Shown: positions 15,418 to 25,547 of the stretch, piece after piece
Position numbering within the stretch: the first letter of the stretch is position 1
How the letters are laid out: every line of letters begins with the position of its first letter
DNA from: Pseudomonas sp. TH41
Lineage (GTDB): Bacteria; Pseudomonadota; Gammaproteobacteria; Pseudomonadales; Pseudomonadaceae
Direction: 5' to 3'
Assembly: GCF_016650695.1 (NCBI RefSeq)
Contig: NZ_JAEKFH010000003.1
Location: 1,198,001 to 1,262,000, forward strand
Length of the DNA stretch: 64,000 bases
Position numbers and translations under genes: made by a program
The notes under the pieces: generated by a model
What the model was told of the DNA's origin: nothing
What the model saw: only the letters and a program-made list of their open reading frames with translations
Databases searched by the model: none

Positions 15418-16392
15418 ATGTATCACGACAATATAATTTATAAAAAAAAGTCCAATGATCCTCAATTCCTGCTTGGCGTAGCCGTGGTGTTGTTCCTCGG
15501 CGCCTACCTGATGAACCTGGGTAACAGCGCCCTCAGTCATTTCCTGCAACCGCTGCTGGGCGATGCCCCGGACAGCCTGACCGCTCGCAACATTGCCATT
15601 GGCCTGTTAATCGCCGCACTGGGCACGCTGAACTTCCACATCCTCGGACGCTTGAAGTTCAAGGTGCAGACTACGGTGGTCTGGATCGAACTGCTGATCC
15701 TGTTTATGGCGTTCTTCGACACCTTCGACCTCTCCTACAGCTTCATCCTCGACAAAGTCGGTTTCCTGATCATCCAGGGTGCGGCAACCACCTTGTACAT
15801 CTCCGCCGTGGCGATCGTGTTTGCCTTCGTGCTGGCGCTGATCGGTGCAGTGGCCAAGTTGTCGAATAACGGTCTGGCCAATGCCCTGGCCTCGTTCTAC
15901 ACCTCGTTCTTTCGCGGTGTGCCGCTGTTGATCCAGATCTACCTGATTTACCTGGGACTGCCGCAACTGGGCTATGTGGTCGACGCGGTGCCGGCCGGCA
16001 TTCTCGCGCTGTCACTGTGCTACGGCGCCTACATGACCGAGATTTTCCGTGCCGGTATCCAGAGCATTCCGATCGGCCAGTGGGAAGCCTCGCGAGCCCT
16101 GAACATCAGCCCGTTCAAAACCCTGAGCCGGGTGATCATGCCGCAAGCCTTGCGGGTGATCATCCCGCCCACCGGCAATCAGTTCATTGCCATGCTCAAG
16201 GACAGTTCGCTGGTGTCGGTGATCGGCGTGTGGGAGCTGATGTACCTGGCCAAGACCCAGGGCCGCGCGGATTTTCGCCACCTGGAAATGCTGATCACTG
16301 CCGCGATGATTTACTGGGCCCTATCGTTCATCCTCGAACGGGTGCAGGCGCGAATCGAAAAACGGGTCAACCGATCCACTGCAAGGGGTTGA
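15418..16392 (+). CDS. Polar amino-acid ABC transporter permease (HisM/GltK type)
   Basis: A 324-residue inner-membrane permease with an N-terminal extension carrying about three extra hydrophobic segments (near residues 18-34, 58-72 and 87-103) before the core BPD_transp_1 domain, which begins near VGFLIIQGAATTLYIS. The EAA loop is seen at EASRALNISPFKTLSRVIMPQALR-type spacing, the contact to the ATPase. SFFRGVPLLIQIYLIYLGL is typical of polar amino-acid permeases. Only one permease gene is present, so it probably acts as a homodimer. ATPase and binding-protein genes follow at once. Confidence 0.9.
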   Translation: MYHDNIIYKKKSNDPQFLLGVAVVLFLGAYLMNLGNSALSHFLQPLLGDAPDSLTARNIAIGLLIAALGTLNFHILGRLKFKVQTTVVWIELLILFMAFFDTFDLSYSFILDKVGFLIIQGAATTLYISAVAIVFAFVLALIGAVAKLSNNGLANALASFYTSFFRGVPLLIQIYLIYLGLPQLGYVVDAVPAGILALSLCYGAYMTEIFRAGIQSIPIGQWEASRALNISPFKTLSRVIMPQALRVIIPPTGNQFIAMLKDSSLVSVIGVWELMYLAKTQGRADFRHLEMLITAAMIYWALSFILERVQARIEKRVNRSTARG

Positions 16393-16398
16393 TGCGTG

Positions 16399-17190
16399 AT
16401 GACTCTAACCAATACGGCTGAACGATTCGACCTGGCTTCTGCTGCGCAGGTTAGCCCTTCGATGATTTCGATCACCGGCCTGAACAAGTGGTACGGCAAT
16501 TTTCACGCCTTGCGCGATGTCGACCTGAACGTCGCCAGCGGCGAAATTCTGGTGGTGTGCGGACCGTCGGGTTCGGGAAAGTCGACGATGATTCGCTGCA
16601 TCAACCACCTGGAAAATTTTCAGAAAGGCCACATCCAGGTCAACGGCATCACGCTGACCAGCGAAGCGGAAAGCGTCAGCGCCGTGCGCAGTGAAATCGG
16701 CATGGTGTTCCAGAGCTTCAACCTGTTTCCGCATTTGAGTGTGATGGACAACCTGACCCTGGCCCCACAACTGGTGCAAGGCGTGTCGGCCGCCGAGGCA
16801 AAAAAACGCGCGCAGGTTTATCTCGAACGCGTGCGAATCGCCGAGCATGCGCACAAGTACCCGTCGCAATTGTCCGGCGGCCAGCAGCAGCGTGTCGCGA
16901 TTGCCCGAGCGCTGTGCATGAATCCCAAAGTGATGCTGTTCGACGAGCCGACCTCGGCGCTGGACCCGGAAATGGTCCATGAAGTGCTGGACGTCATGGG
17001 TGAGTTGGCCACCGACGGCATGACCATGATTTGCGTGACCCACGAGATGGGTTTTGCCAGCAAGGTTGCTGACCGCGTGCTGTTCATGGACCAGGGCCAG
17101 GTCATCGAACAAGCCACCCCAGCCGAGTTTTTCAACAACCCACAGACCGAACGTGCGCAGAAGTTCCTGTCGCAAATCATAGGTCACTGA
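16399..17190 (+). CDS. Amino-acid ABC transporter ATP-binding protein
   Basis: A 263-residue ABC ATPase of the GlnQ/HisP class: Walker [11 protein letters not shown]-loop [15 protein letters not shown], signature [15 protein letters not shown], Walker [15 protein letters not shown] and the switch His in CVTHEMGFA. An unusual 20-residue N-terminal lead precedes the usual [12 protein letters not shown] start, so the native start may be the internal ATG at 16462. The ATG at 16399 has AAGGGG upstream. It energises uptake with the preceding permease and the following binding protein. Confidence 0.92.
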   Translation: MTLTNTAERFDLASAAQVSPSMISITGLNKWYGNFHALRDVDLNVASGEILVVCGPSGSGKSTMIRCINHLENFQKGHIQVNGITLTSEAESVSAVRSEIGMVFQSFNLFPHLSVMDNLTLAPQLVQGVSAAEAKKRAQVYLERVRIAEHAHKYPSQLSGGQQQRVAIARALCMNPKVMLFDEPTSALDPEMVHEVLDVMGELATDGMTMICVTHEMGFASKVADRVLFMDQGQVIEQATPAEFFNNPQTERAQKFLSQIIGH

Positions 17191-17210
17191 AGACCGCTTT
17201 GCCCCCATAA

Positions 17211-17218
17211 AACAATAA
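17211..17218 (+). promoter_or_regulatory. Putative Crc/Hfq catabolite-activity motif (AAnAAnAA)
   Basis: AACAATAA lies within the translation initiation region of the binding-protein gene, the placement expected for Hfq/Crc translational repression in Pseudomonas. The motif is seen; repression is inferred. Confidence 0.5.
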
Positions 17219-17236
17219 CGAGACATGGAGATGGAC

Positions 17237-18070
17237 ATGGTCAGAAGAAAAAGCGCAATCACCCTCGCCGCCGCAATGTCACTGTTGTTCGTCGGCGCCG
17301 CCAATGCCGGTGCAGTGCTGGACAAGATCCAGAGCAGCAAGACGATGACCGTCGCCACTTCGGCGACCTGGCCACCCCAGGGTTTCATCAATGACAAGAA
17401 TGAAATCGACGGTTTCGATATCGACGTGTCCAAAGAGATCGCCAAGCGTCTTGGCGTCGAAGCCAAGTTCATTACACCCGACTGGGATGTGATTACCGCA
17501 GGCAAGTGGAACGGCCGCTGGGACGTATCCGTAGGTTCGATGACCGCGACCAAGAGTCGCGCGCGAATCCTCGATTTCCCCGGGACCTATTACTACGTTC
17601 CCTACGTCTTTGCCGTGCACAACAAATCTTCGGTCACTGACCATAAAGCGCTTAATGGCAAAACCATTGGCGTCGAAGGCGGCACCACGTCCGAGGACTA
17701 TTTCAGCCAGGCGTTGGCGATTGAAACAACTGACGTTCCGCCGGTCGTTTATGACGTAAAGACCGAAAAAATGAAGACGTACTCCGGTTCCGTCGGACCG
17801 CTGGACGATCTGCGCCTGGGCGACGGTACGCGTCTGGATGCCATCCTCACTCAACGCAGCACGCTGGACGCCGCCGTCAAGAAGGGTTACCCGCTGCGGG
17901 CCGTCGATAACGCGGTGGTGTTCTACGAACCGCTGGCCGTTGCCACCGACAAGGGTGACCCGGAACTCAAGGCCAAGCTCGGTGAAATCATCGCGGCCAT
18001 GCACAAGGACGGCACACTAACCAAACTGTCGGACAAATGGTACGGCGTCGACTACTCGACCATCAAGTAA
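17237..18070 (+). CDS. Periplasmic amino-acid-binding protein (ABC transporter)
   Basis: A type II periplasmic binding protein (277 residues from this start) with a signal peptide MVRRKSAITLAAAMSLL, cleavage near AANA. The SBP_bac_3 hallmarks are TVATSATWPPQGF, DGFDIDVSKEIAKRL and GKTIGVEGGTTSEDY. The start at 17237 is chosen because GGAG ends six bases before it; in-frame ATGs at 17225 and 17231 are alternatives. It follows the ATPase gene by about 45 bases and should deliver the ligand to the permease. The ligand is not readable from sequence. Confidence 0.9.
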   Translation: MVRRKSAITLAAAMSLLFVGAANAGAVLDKIQSSKTMTVATSATWPPQGFINDKNEIDGFDIDVSKEIAKRLGVEAKFITPDWDVITAGKWNGRWDVSVGSMTATKSRARILDFPGTYYYVPYVFAVHNKSSVTDHKALNGKTIGVEGGTTSEDYFSQALAIETTDVPPVVYDVKTEKMKTYSGSVGPLDDLRLGDGTRLDAILTQRSTLDAAVKKGYPLRAVDNAVVFYEPLAVATDKGDPELKAKLGEIIAAMHKDGTLTKLSDKWYGVDYSTIK

Positions 18071-18082
18071 CCACAGAACCCT

Positions 18083-18182
18083 TGTAGGAGCGAGCTCGCT
18101 CGCGATGGACGTAAACGATGACGCGTTCTTTCTGAATGTACGCGTCGTCACGGAGTCCATCGCGAGCAAGCTCGCTCCTACA
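18083..18182. repeat. REPIN (GTAGGAGCGAGC family)
   Basis: TGTAGGAGCGAGCTCGCTCG and its inverted partner around a GACGTAAACGATGACGCG spacer, placed 13 bases after the binding-protein stop and before the flavin oxidase gene. Confidence 0.92.
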
Positions 18183-18208
18183 AAAAGGCGATTTTTCAAG
18201 GATCGACC

Positions 18209-19492
18209 ATGTCCTTTCCCACCACCTGGTACTCCCAAACCTCGCTGCCCCGAGTAGCCAGGTCCGAATTGAACACCGATGAAACCTGCGATGTCTGCAT
18301 CATCGGTGCTGGCATCGCTGGCCTCACTGCCGCTCTGGAACTGACCCGGCGCGGCAAACGCGCGATCATCCTTGAGGCCAATCAGGTGGCCTGGGGCGCG
18401 TCCGGCCGCAATGGCGGCGTGGTCTCGCCGGGCTGGGCCGAAGGGTCTGGGGCGATCCGCAAAAAACTGGGGCTGGAACAGGCCAAGGCGTTATTCCAGA
18501 TGTCGGTGGAGGGTGTGGAGATTGTCCGCCGCAACATCACCGAACTGGCCCTGCCCGGTTGCGCACCTTGCGCCGGTACGATTCGTGTCAAACGCTACGA
18601 CGATGGCGTCGGCGTGAAAAACCACATCGACACCCTGCGCCGCGATTTCGGCTATGAACTCAATTTTCTCGACACCGCCCAGGTCCGTGACCGGGCGCAC
18701 ACCTTGCGTTATTTCCAGGGTGTCGAAGACCCGAACGCCATGCATTTCCACCCACTCAATTATTGTCTGGGCCTGGCCCTGACCATTGAAGCGGTCGGGG
18801 GCAGGATTTTCGAGCATTCAAAAATGCTCGCCTGGCATCGCGAAGGCGCCGATAAAGTCGTCAAGACCGCTCACGGCAGTGTGCGTTGTCAGGACCTGGT
18901 GTTCTGCGCCGGTGGCTATGGCGGCCCGGAACTGAAAAAACTCAGCCGCGCCTACCTGCCCATCGCCACGTACGTGGTGTTGACCGAACACCTGGGCGAC
19001 TCGATCAAAAGCGTCCTCGATTCCAGTGCCGCGTTCTCCGATGATCGCCGCGCTTCGGACTACTACCGCATCGTCGAGGGCGACCGCCTGCTCTGGGGCG
19101 GGCGCATCACCACCCGCAACGAGCAGAATGAAAAAGCCCTGGCAGCGATGCTCAAGGCCGACATGGTGTCGGTCTACCCACAACTGGCGTCGGTCAAAAT
19201 CGAGCTGGCCTGGTCCGGCCTGATGGGCTACTCCACCAATAAAATGCCCAACCTGGGATTGCTCGAATCGGGTGTCTGGGCCTGCACTTCATTTGGCGGC
19301 CACGGCTTGAATACCGGTTCAATCGGCGGCCGGGTGATCGCCGAAGCCGTGTGCGGGGAAAGTACGCGGTATCAATTGTTCAAACCGTACTTGCTGGACT
19401 GGAACGGTGGACCGTTCGGACGGGTTGCCGCCAATGCCATTTATCAATCGTTGAAGGTGATGGACTTCGTCCAGGAGCGGTTGCGCGGTTGA
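18209..19492 (+). CDS. FAD-dependent oxidoreductase, PuuB/DAO-like
   Basis: A 427-residue DAO-family flavoenzyme. The FAD dinucleotide motif is CIIGAGIAGLTAALEL (residues about 31-46), followed by the ASGRNGGVVSPGW loop typical of gamma-glutamylputrescine oxidase and related amine oxidases; the C-terminal flavin contact is CTSFGGHGLNTGS. It probably oxidises a primary or secondary amine to an imine with release of H2O2 or transfer of electrons. AAGGA precedes the ATG. It is the last gene of the transport/aminotransferase cluster, before a strong terminator, which supports amine or amino-acid catabolism. Confidence 0.88.
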   Translation: MSFPTTWYSQTSLPRVARSELNTDETCDVCIIGAGIAGLTAALELTRRGKRAIILEANQVAWGASGRNGGVVSPGWAEGSGAIRKKLGLEQAKALFQMSVEGVEIVRRNITELALPGCAPCAGTIRVKRYDDGVGVKNHIDTLRRDFGYELNFLDTAQVRDRAHTLRYFQGVEDPNAMHFHPLNYCLGLALTIEAVGGRIFEHSKMLAWHREGADKVVKTAHGSVRCQDLVFCAGGYGGPELKKLSRAYLPIATYVVLTEHLGDSIKSVLDSSAAFSDDRRASDYYRIVEGDRLLWGGRITTRNEQNEKALAAMLKADMVSVYPQLASVKIELAWSGLMGYSTNKMPNLGLLESGVWACTSFGGHGLNTGSIGGRVIAEAVCGESTRYQLFKPYLLDWNGGPFGRVAANAIYQSLKVMDFVQERLRG

Positions 19493-19499
19493 ACGTAAC

Positions 19500-19613
19500 T
19501 GTAGAAGCGAGCTTGCTCCGGGCGGCGTTCCGACGAAAAACGCAAGGGCGACGCGTGCATTCAGAAAACCCGCGTCATCGTTGACGTCCATCGCGAGCAA
19601 GCTCGCTCCTACA
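19500..19613. repeat. REPIN with degenerate left arm
   Basis: The right arm (CATCGCGAGCAAGCTCGCTC) is intact, while the left arm reads TGTAGAAGCGAGCTTGCTCC followed by diverged bases, so the hairpin is imperfect: probably a decaying copy. Confidence 0.8.
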
Positions 19614-19647
19614 GAGTTACAGAGTTGAACGCATTTGCTGTCGACAC

Positions 19648-19675
19648 AAAAAAACCGGCCGAGGCCGGTTTTTTT
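19648..19675. terminator. Bidirectional intrinsic terminator between oxidase and trxB genes
   Basis: AACCGGCC (19653-19660) and GGCCGGTT (19663-19670) form a tight GC hairpin flanked by A and T runs on both strands, between two convergent genes. Confidence 0.92.
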
Positions 19676-19687
19676 ATTTCAATGATC

Positions 19688-20965
<1,278 letters not shown>

Positions 20966-21721
20966 ATGCCCGCCCCCGTTCTGTCCGGCCCGCAATACCT
21001 TCGCGAAGGCCTTAAACTGGTCCTGAGTCCTGGTCTGCGTTTGTTCGTGCTGTTACCGCTGGCAATCAACCTGGTGCTGTTCGTCGGATTGATCTATCTG
21101 GCCAGCCACCAATTCAGTTTGTGGGTCGATACGCTGATGCCCTCTCTGCCCGAATGGCTGAGCTTCCTCAGTTATGTCCTCTGGCCGCTGTTCGTGGTGC
21201 TGGTGGTGTTGATGGTGTTCTTCACCTTCACGATGCTCGCCAACGTCATTGCTGCACCGTTCAATGGTTTCCTTGCAGAGAAAGTCGAAGTGGTGGTGCG
21301 TGGCACCGACGACTTCCCGACCTTCAGTTGGGGCGAACTGATCGCCATGATTCCCCGCACCCTGGCCCGGGAGATGCGTAAACTCGGCTATTTCCTGCCA
21401 CGCGCCATCGGCCTGTTCATCCTCTCGTTCATTCCGGTGGTGAACATCGTTGCCGCGCCGCTGTGGCTGCTGTTCGGGGTGTGGATGATGGCGATCCAGT
21501 ACATCGACTACCCGGCGGATAACCACAAACTCGGCTGGAACGAGATGCTCGCGTGGCTGCGGCAGAAGCGCTGGCAGAGCATGAGTTTTGGCGGGATTGT
21601 TTACCTGGTACTGCTGATTCCCGTGGTCAACATTCTGATGATGCCGGCCGCCGTGGCCGGGGCGACGTTATTCTGGGTGCGCGAGCGCGGCGCAGAAGCC
21701 CTTGTGGTGGAGCGGCGCTGA
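20966..21721 (+). CDS. cysZ: Sulfate transporter CysZ
   Basis: A 251-residue inner-membrane protein of the CysZ/EI24 family. It starts [25 protein letters not shown], typical of CysZ, and has four long hydrophobic segments (about 26-50, 66-92, 145-170 and 205-228). It mediates proton-driven sulfate entry for cysteine synthesis. CGGAGC lies before the ATG. Sulfate-assimilation genes cysNC and cysD are 8-11 kb downstream on the other strand, not in the same transcription unit. Confidence 0.92.
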   Translation: MPAPVLSGPQYLREGLKLVLSPGLRLFVLLPLAINLVLFVGLIYLASHQFSLWVDTLMPSLPEWLSFLSYVLWPLFVVLVVLMVFFTFTMLANVIAAPFNGFLAEKVEVVVRGTDDFPTFSWGELIAMIPRTLAREMRKLGYFLPRAIGLFILSFIPVVNIVAAPLWLLFGVWMMAIQYIDYPADNHKLGWNEMLAWLRQKRWQSMSFGGIVYLVLLIPVVNILMMPAAVAGATLFWVRERGAEALVVERR

Positions 21722-21830
21722 AAGCGTGACGTGAGCCCCGGGAAAAGGAGAGCGTGGCGAAAAAAACATTGTCACAAATCCATCATCCCCCCGTCACAAC
21801 GGCGACATGGCCTCAGCCGACACTGAGGTC

Positions 21831-23006
21831 ATGACGACAACTCTGCATATCACCCTGATCACCGAAACCTTCCCACCGGAAATTAACGGCGTAGCCAATA
21901 CCCTCGGCCGCTTGTGTGACGGTTTGCGCGCGCGCGGGCATCAGGTCGAGCTGGTGCGGCCACGTCAGGGTTGCGACCAGCAAACGGGTAGCGACGATGC
22001 GTTGTTGCTGTGCCGGGGCTGGCCGCTGCCGGGGTATCCGGGTTTGCAATGGGGTCAGTCGTCGATGCACAAGCTGCTGCGGCGCTGGAAGCGTCATCGC
22101 CCGGACGTGCTCTACATTGCCACCGAAGGACCGCTGGGACTGTCTGCGTTGCGTGCGGCACGGCGATTGGGGATTTCGGTGGTGAGCGGTTTCCACACCA
22201 ACTTTCAGCAGTACTCCCGCCAGTATGGGCTGGGGCTGCTGACTCGCTTGCTGACCCACTACCTGCGTTGGTTTCACAATCGCTCGACGCTGACATTAGT
22301 GCCGAGCGTAAGCCAAAGAATGGAACTGGAGCGACGGCATTTCGAGCGTCTGGCGTTGCTGTCGCGCGGTGTCGACAGTCAATTGTTTCACCCGACCAAA
22401 CGTCTTGCTTCCCTGCGTGAGAGTTGGGGCCTGGGTGATGACGACATTGCCGTGATCCACGTAGGACGTCTGGCCCCGGAGAAAAATCTTGGCTTGCTCC
22501 AGCGTTGCTTCAACACGCTGAAAGCCACTTATCCACAGCGAAAACTGAAATTGATAGTGGTCGGTGACGGTCCGCAACGACCGGCACTGGAGAAGGAACT
22601 GCCCGATGCGATTTTTTGCGGATCACAACGTGGCGAAACCTTGGCCAGCCACTATGCGTCAGGGGATGTGTTTCTGTTTCCGAGCATGACCGAAACCTTC
22701 GGCAATGTGGTGCTTGAGGCGCTGGCGTCGGGATTGGGCGTGGTGGCATACGATCAGGCAGCGGCGGCTCAGCATATTCGCCATGGCTACAATGGCGTGC
22801 TGGCAATGCCGGGGGATGAAGCGGCGTTCTGTGATGCCGCAACGTGGCTGCTGGAGCAGCGCGAAACCTTGCGTTGCGTCAGGCTCAATGCTCGACAGCA
22901 TGCGAGCCGTCAGGGTTGGGCGGCGATTATCGAGCAGTTCGAGGGGCATTTGCGAGGGGCTTGTGTTGGGGAACAGGTGGTGCCGAATGCGTCGACCGTG
23001 CCCTGA
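21831..23006 (+). CDS. GT4-family glycosyltransferase (mannosyltransferase-like)
   Basis: A 391-residue GT-B glycosyltransferase of family 4. The N-terminal domain opens with ITLITETFPPEINGVANTLGRL, typical of GDP-mannose-dependent alpha-mannosyltransferases (MgtA/PimB-like), and contains SGFHTNF. The donor-binding C-terminal domain has HVGRLAPEKNLGLL and the E-x7-E element MTETFGNVVLEALASG. It is cytoplasmic and acts at the membrane face, probably adding a sugar to a glycolipid; acceptor and donor are not certain. The ATG at 21831 with TGAGGTC upstream is preferred to the ATG at 21807. Confidence 0.88.
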   Translation: MTTTLHITLITETFPPEINGVANTLGRLCDGLRARGHQVELVRPRQGCDQQTGSDDALLLCRGWPLPGYPGLQWGQSSMHKLLRRWKRHRPDVLYIATEGPLGLSALRAARRLGISVVSGFHTNFQQYSRQYGLGLLTRLLTHYLRWFHNRSTLTLVPSVSQRMELERRHFERLALLSRGVDSQLFHPTKRLASLRESWGLGDDDIAVIHVGRLAPEKNLGLLQRCFNTLKATYPQRKLKLIVVGDGPQRPALEKELPDAIFCGSQRGETLASHYASGDVFLFPSMTETFGNVVLEALASGLGVVAYDQAAAAQHIRHGYNGVLAMPGDEAAFCDAATWLLEQRETLRCVRLNARQHASRQGWAAIIEQFEGHLRGACVGEQVVPNASTVP

Positions 23007-23030
23007 AACTTTGGTGCTCTTGAGGCCGTC

Positions 23031-23111
23031 TTCGCGAGCAGGCTCGCTCCCACAGGTGACCGAGTTCTCTCAGAGAAATGCGTTCGAATGTGGGAGCGAG
23101 CTTGCTCGCGA
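23031..23111. repeat. REP pair in outward order (GCTCGCTCCCACA variant)
   Basis: TTCGCGAGCAGGCTCGCTCC then GTGGGAGCGAGCTTGCTCGC in inverted orientation, with CCCACA/TGTGGG tails facing inward, the reverse of the other REPINs here. It lies between convergent glycosyltransferase and Old Yellow Enzyme genes. Confidence 0.88.
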
Positions 23112-23132
23112 TAGGGTCAGCTCAGGCGCCGC

Positions 23133-24236
23133 TTAAACCAGCGTCATCAACGCCTCACGGCTGAACGGCAGGATGTCTTCCTCGCGACCGTCACGCACTT
23201 TTTGCGCCCAGTCAGGGTCCACCAGCAGCGCACGACCCACCGCCACCAGATCGAACTCATCGTTGTTCAAACGCTCCAGCAGTTTTTCCAGACTGGCCGG
23301 CTGCGCGACTTTGTCGGTGTTGACCATGAATTGCAGGAACTCGCCATCGAGACCCACGCTACCCACGGTGATGGTCGGCTTGCCAGTCAGTTTGCGCGTC
23401 CAGCCCGCCAGGTTCAGTTCGGAACCGTCGAACTCCGGCTCCCAGAAACGGCGTGTCGAGCAGTGGAAAATGTCCACGCCAGCGTCGGACAACGGCTTGA
23501 GGAACTCGCCCAACGCTTCCGGGGTTTGCACCAGGCGCGCGGTGTAGTCCTGCTGTTTCCACTGGGAGAAACGGAAGATGATCGGGAAGCCTTCACCGAC
23601 CGCTGCACGCACGGCCTGAATCAATTCGATGGCGAAGCGCGACCGGTTGGCGAGGCTGCCGCCGTATTCGTCGGTGCGCTGGTTGCTACCTTCCCAGAAG
23701 AACTGATCGACCAGATAGCCGTGGGCACCGTGAATTTCCACACCGTCCATGCCAATGCTCTGGGCATCTTTCGCGGCCTGGGCGAACGCGGCGATAACGT
23801 CCTGAATATCTTGCCGGGTCATGCCGTGAACCACGACCTGACCGTCCTTCAGTTTTTCCGACGGGCCGTAACCCGGCACACTTGCATCCGGCTCGGTGCC
23901 GATACGACGTACGCTGCCGACATGCCACAGTTGCGGAACGATCTTGCCGCCTTCGGCGTGCACCGCATCGACGACTTTCTTCCAGCCGGCCAGTGCCGCT
24001 TCACCGTAGAAATGCGGCACGTTAGGGTAACCGTTAGAAGCCTTGTGCCCGACGGTGGTGCCTTCGGTAATGATCAAGCCAACGCCTGCGCCCGCGCGAC
24101 GACGGTAGTACTCGATCACTTTGGAATTGGGTACGCCACCCGGCGAAAAGGAGCGGGTCATCGGCGCCATGACGACGCGGGTCGGCAATTCGAGGGTGCC
24201 GAGGTGGAACGGTTTGAACAGGGCTTTAACGGGCAT
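23133..24236 (-). CDS. Old Yellow Enzyme-family NADH:flavin oxidoreductase
   Basis: A 367-residue FMN TIM barrel of the OYE family. Seen are the N-terminal TRVVMAPMTRSFSPGG FMN site, the PQLWHVGSV segment, the substrate-binding pair in EIHGAHGYLVDQFF (H-x-x-H), the NQRTDEYGGSLANRSRF block and the C-terminal phosphate site DLVAVGRALLVDP. Such enzymes reduce activated C=C bonds or nitro compounds with NAD(P)H. The physiological substrate is unknown. The ATG at 24236 has GGAG upstream; the GTG four codons earlier is less likely. Confidence 0.92.
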   Translation of the reverse strand: MPVKALFKPFHLGTLELPTRVVMAPMTRSFSPGGVPNSKVIEYYRRRAGAGVGLIITEGTTVGHKASNGYPNVPHFYGEAALAGWKKVVDAVHAEGGKIVPQLWHVGSVRRIGTEPDASVPGYGPSEKLKDGQVVVHGMTRQDIQDVIAAFAQAAKDAQSIGMDGVEIHGAHGYLVDQFFWEGSNQRTDEYGGSLANRSRFAIELIQAVRAAVGEGFPIIFRFSQWKQQDYTARLVQTPEALGEFLKPLSDAGVDIFHCSTRRFWEPEFDGSELNLAGWTRKLTGKPTITVGSVGLDGEFLQFMVNTDKVAQPASLEKLLERLNNDEFDLVAVGRALLVDPDWAQKVRDGREEDILPFSREALMTLV

Positions 24237-24342
24237 GGGACGCTCCACGGGAGATGATTTTATGACGGCGATAATATGGAGAGCTGCCCGCCTTGAACAG
24301 CACTATTGATTGCGGTGATTAAGGTCTAAAAGATAAGGGGTA

Positions 24343-24444
24343 CTGTAGGAGCGAGCTTGCTCGCGATGGTCGTCAACGATAACGCTGCCGGCCTGATACT
24401 CCGCGGCGTTCTCAAGTCCATCGCGAGCAAGCTCGCTCCTACAG
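24343..24444. repeat. REPIN (GTAGGAGCGAGC family)
   Basis: CTGTAGGAGCGAGCTTGCTC and its inverted partner around a GTCGTCAACGATAACGCT spacer, between the Old Yellow Enzyme and glutathione peroxidase genes. Confidence 0.92.
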
Positions 24445-24454
24445 GGGGGAGATA

Positions 24455-24937
24455 TCAGCTCAGCGCTTTTTCGATCGCGTGGATCACTGTCGGATCATCC
24501 GGCGCCGTACGTGGCGAAAACCGCGCCAGCACACGCCCATCTTTACCCAGCAGGAATTTTTCGAAGTTCCAGGTAATGTCCCCCGGAAATTCCGCTCCCT
24601 CGCCCGCCAGCAGACGGTACAACTGATGACGATCATGACCGTTGACTTCCAGCTTGCTGGACAACGGGAAAGTCACGCCATAGTTGAGGCGGCAAAACTC
24701 CTGGATCTCTTGCTCGGTGCCCGGTTCCTGCCCGGCAAACTGGTTGCACGGCAGGCCGAGTACGCTGAAGCCCTGGCCCTTGAATTGCTGATAGAGGTTT
24801 TCCAGCGCTGCGTACTGTGGGGTCAAGCCACATTTGGAGGCGACGTTGACCACCAGCACGACTTGCCCCTTGAAGGGCGCCAGCGGTAGCTCCTGACCAT
24901 CCAGGGCTGTCAATTTAAGGTCGTGAAAAGCACTCAT
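24455..24937 (-). CDS. Glutathione peroxidase-family protein (thiol peroxidase)
   Basis: A 160-residue GPx/BtuE-family protein. The peroxidatic Cys is in NVASKCGLT (about residue 36), with the conserved Gln in LPCNQFAGQEPG and Trp in ITWNFEKFLLGKDG completing the catalytic set. The Cys in LGLPCNQF or EFCRLNYG could resolve a disulfide, as in thioredoxin-dependent members. It reduces hydrogen peroxide or lipid hydroperoxides in the cytoplasm. It follows slyD on the same strand but a terminator separates them. Confidence 0.93.
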   Translation of the reverse strand: MSAFHDLKLTALDGQELPLAPFKGQVVLVVNVASKCGLTPQYAALENLYQQFKGQGFSVLGLPCNQFAGQEPGTEQEIQEFCRLNYGVTFPLSSKLEVNGHDRHQLYRLLAGEGAEFPGDITWNFEKFLLGKDGRVLARFSPRTAPDDPTVIHAIEKALS

Positions 24938-25008
24938 GACGAACTCCAGATTCCCGTGTTCTTCTCGAAACAGCCTCTTGGCGGAGCCGCCAGGGACGGC
25001 CGCGGACT

Positions 25009-25031
25009 AAAAAAGGCGCCCTCGGGCGCCT
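25009..25031 (-). terminator. Intrinsic terminator after slyD
   Basis: AGGCGCC (25014-25020) pairs with GGCGCCT (25025-25031); the A run at its left end becomes a T run on the minus strand, downstream of slyD. Confidence 0.88.
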
Positions 25032-25061
25032 CTCCAGTTCTCGAAAGCTTAGCGCAGAAAA

Positions 25062-25547
25062 TCAGTGGTGATGGCCACCTTCGCCATGGACGTGACCATG
25101 AGCGATTTCTTCCTGGCTGGCATCACGGATGTCGATGATCTTGACCTGGAAATTCAGGCGCTGACCGGCCAACGGGTGGTTGCCGTCGACGGTGACATCG
25201 TCGCCGTCCAGATCGCGGATGGTGACGATCTGCATCTGGCCGTCCGGAGCGGAAGCGTGGAACTGCATGCCCACTTCCAGTTCGTCGACGCCTTCGAACA
25301 TGCTGCGGCTCAGGGTGCTGACCAGTTCGGCAGCGTATTCGCCGTAAGCATCTTCAGGTTCAACGGCTACGGTCAGCTCATCGCCGACTGCTTTACCTTC
25401 CAGAGCCTTTTCCAGGCCCGGGATGATGTTACCTGCGCCTTGCAGGTAGACCAGCGGCGCGCCGCCGGCTGAGCTGTCGATGACCTCACCAGCGTCGTTG
25501 GTCAGGGTATAGTCGATGGAGACAGCCTTATTGGCGGCGATCAGCAT
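25062..25547 (-). CDS. slyD: SlyD-type FKBP peptidyl-prolyl isomerase
   Basis: A 161-residue FKBP with the insert-in-flap chaperone domain. The FKBP part is YTLTNDAGEVIDSS and NIIPGLEKALEGKAVGDE, and the chain ends in a His-rich tail (HGHVHGEGGHHH) able to bind nickel. It catalyses proline isomerisation and assists folding or metallocentre assembly in the cytoplasm. The ATG at 25547 is the family start; the open frame upstream is spurious. Its start codon overlaps, on the opposite strand, the start proposed for the DUF3565 gene. Confidence 0.94.
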   Translation of the reverse strand: MLIAANKAVSIDYTLTNDAGEVIDSSAGGAPLVYLQGAGNIIPGLEKALEGKAVGDELTVAVEPEDAYGEYAAELVSTLSRSMFEGVDELEVGMQFHASAPDGQMQIVTIRDLDGDDVTVDGNHPLAGQRLNFQVKIIDIRDASQEEIAHGHVHGEGGHHH

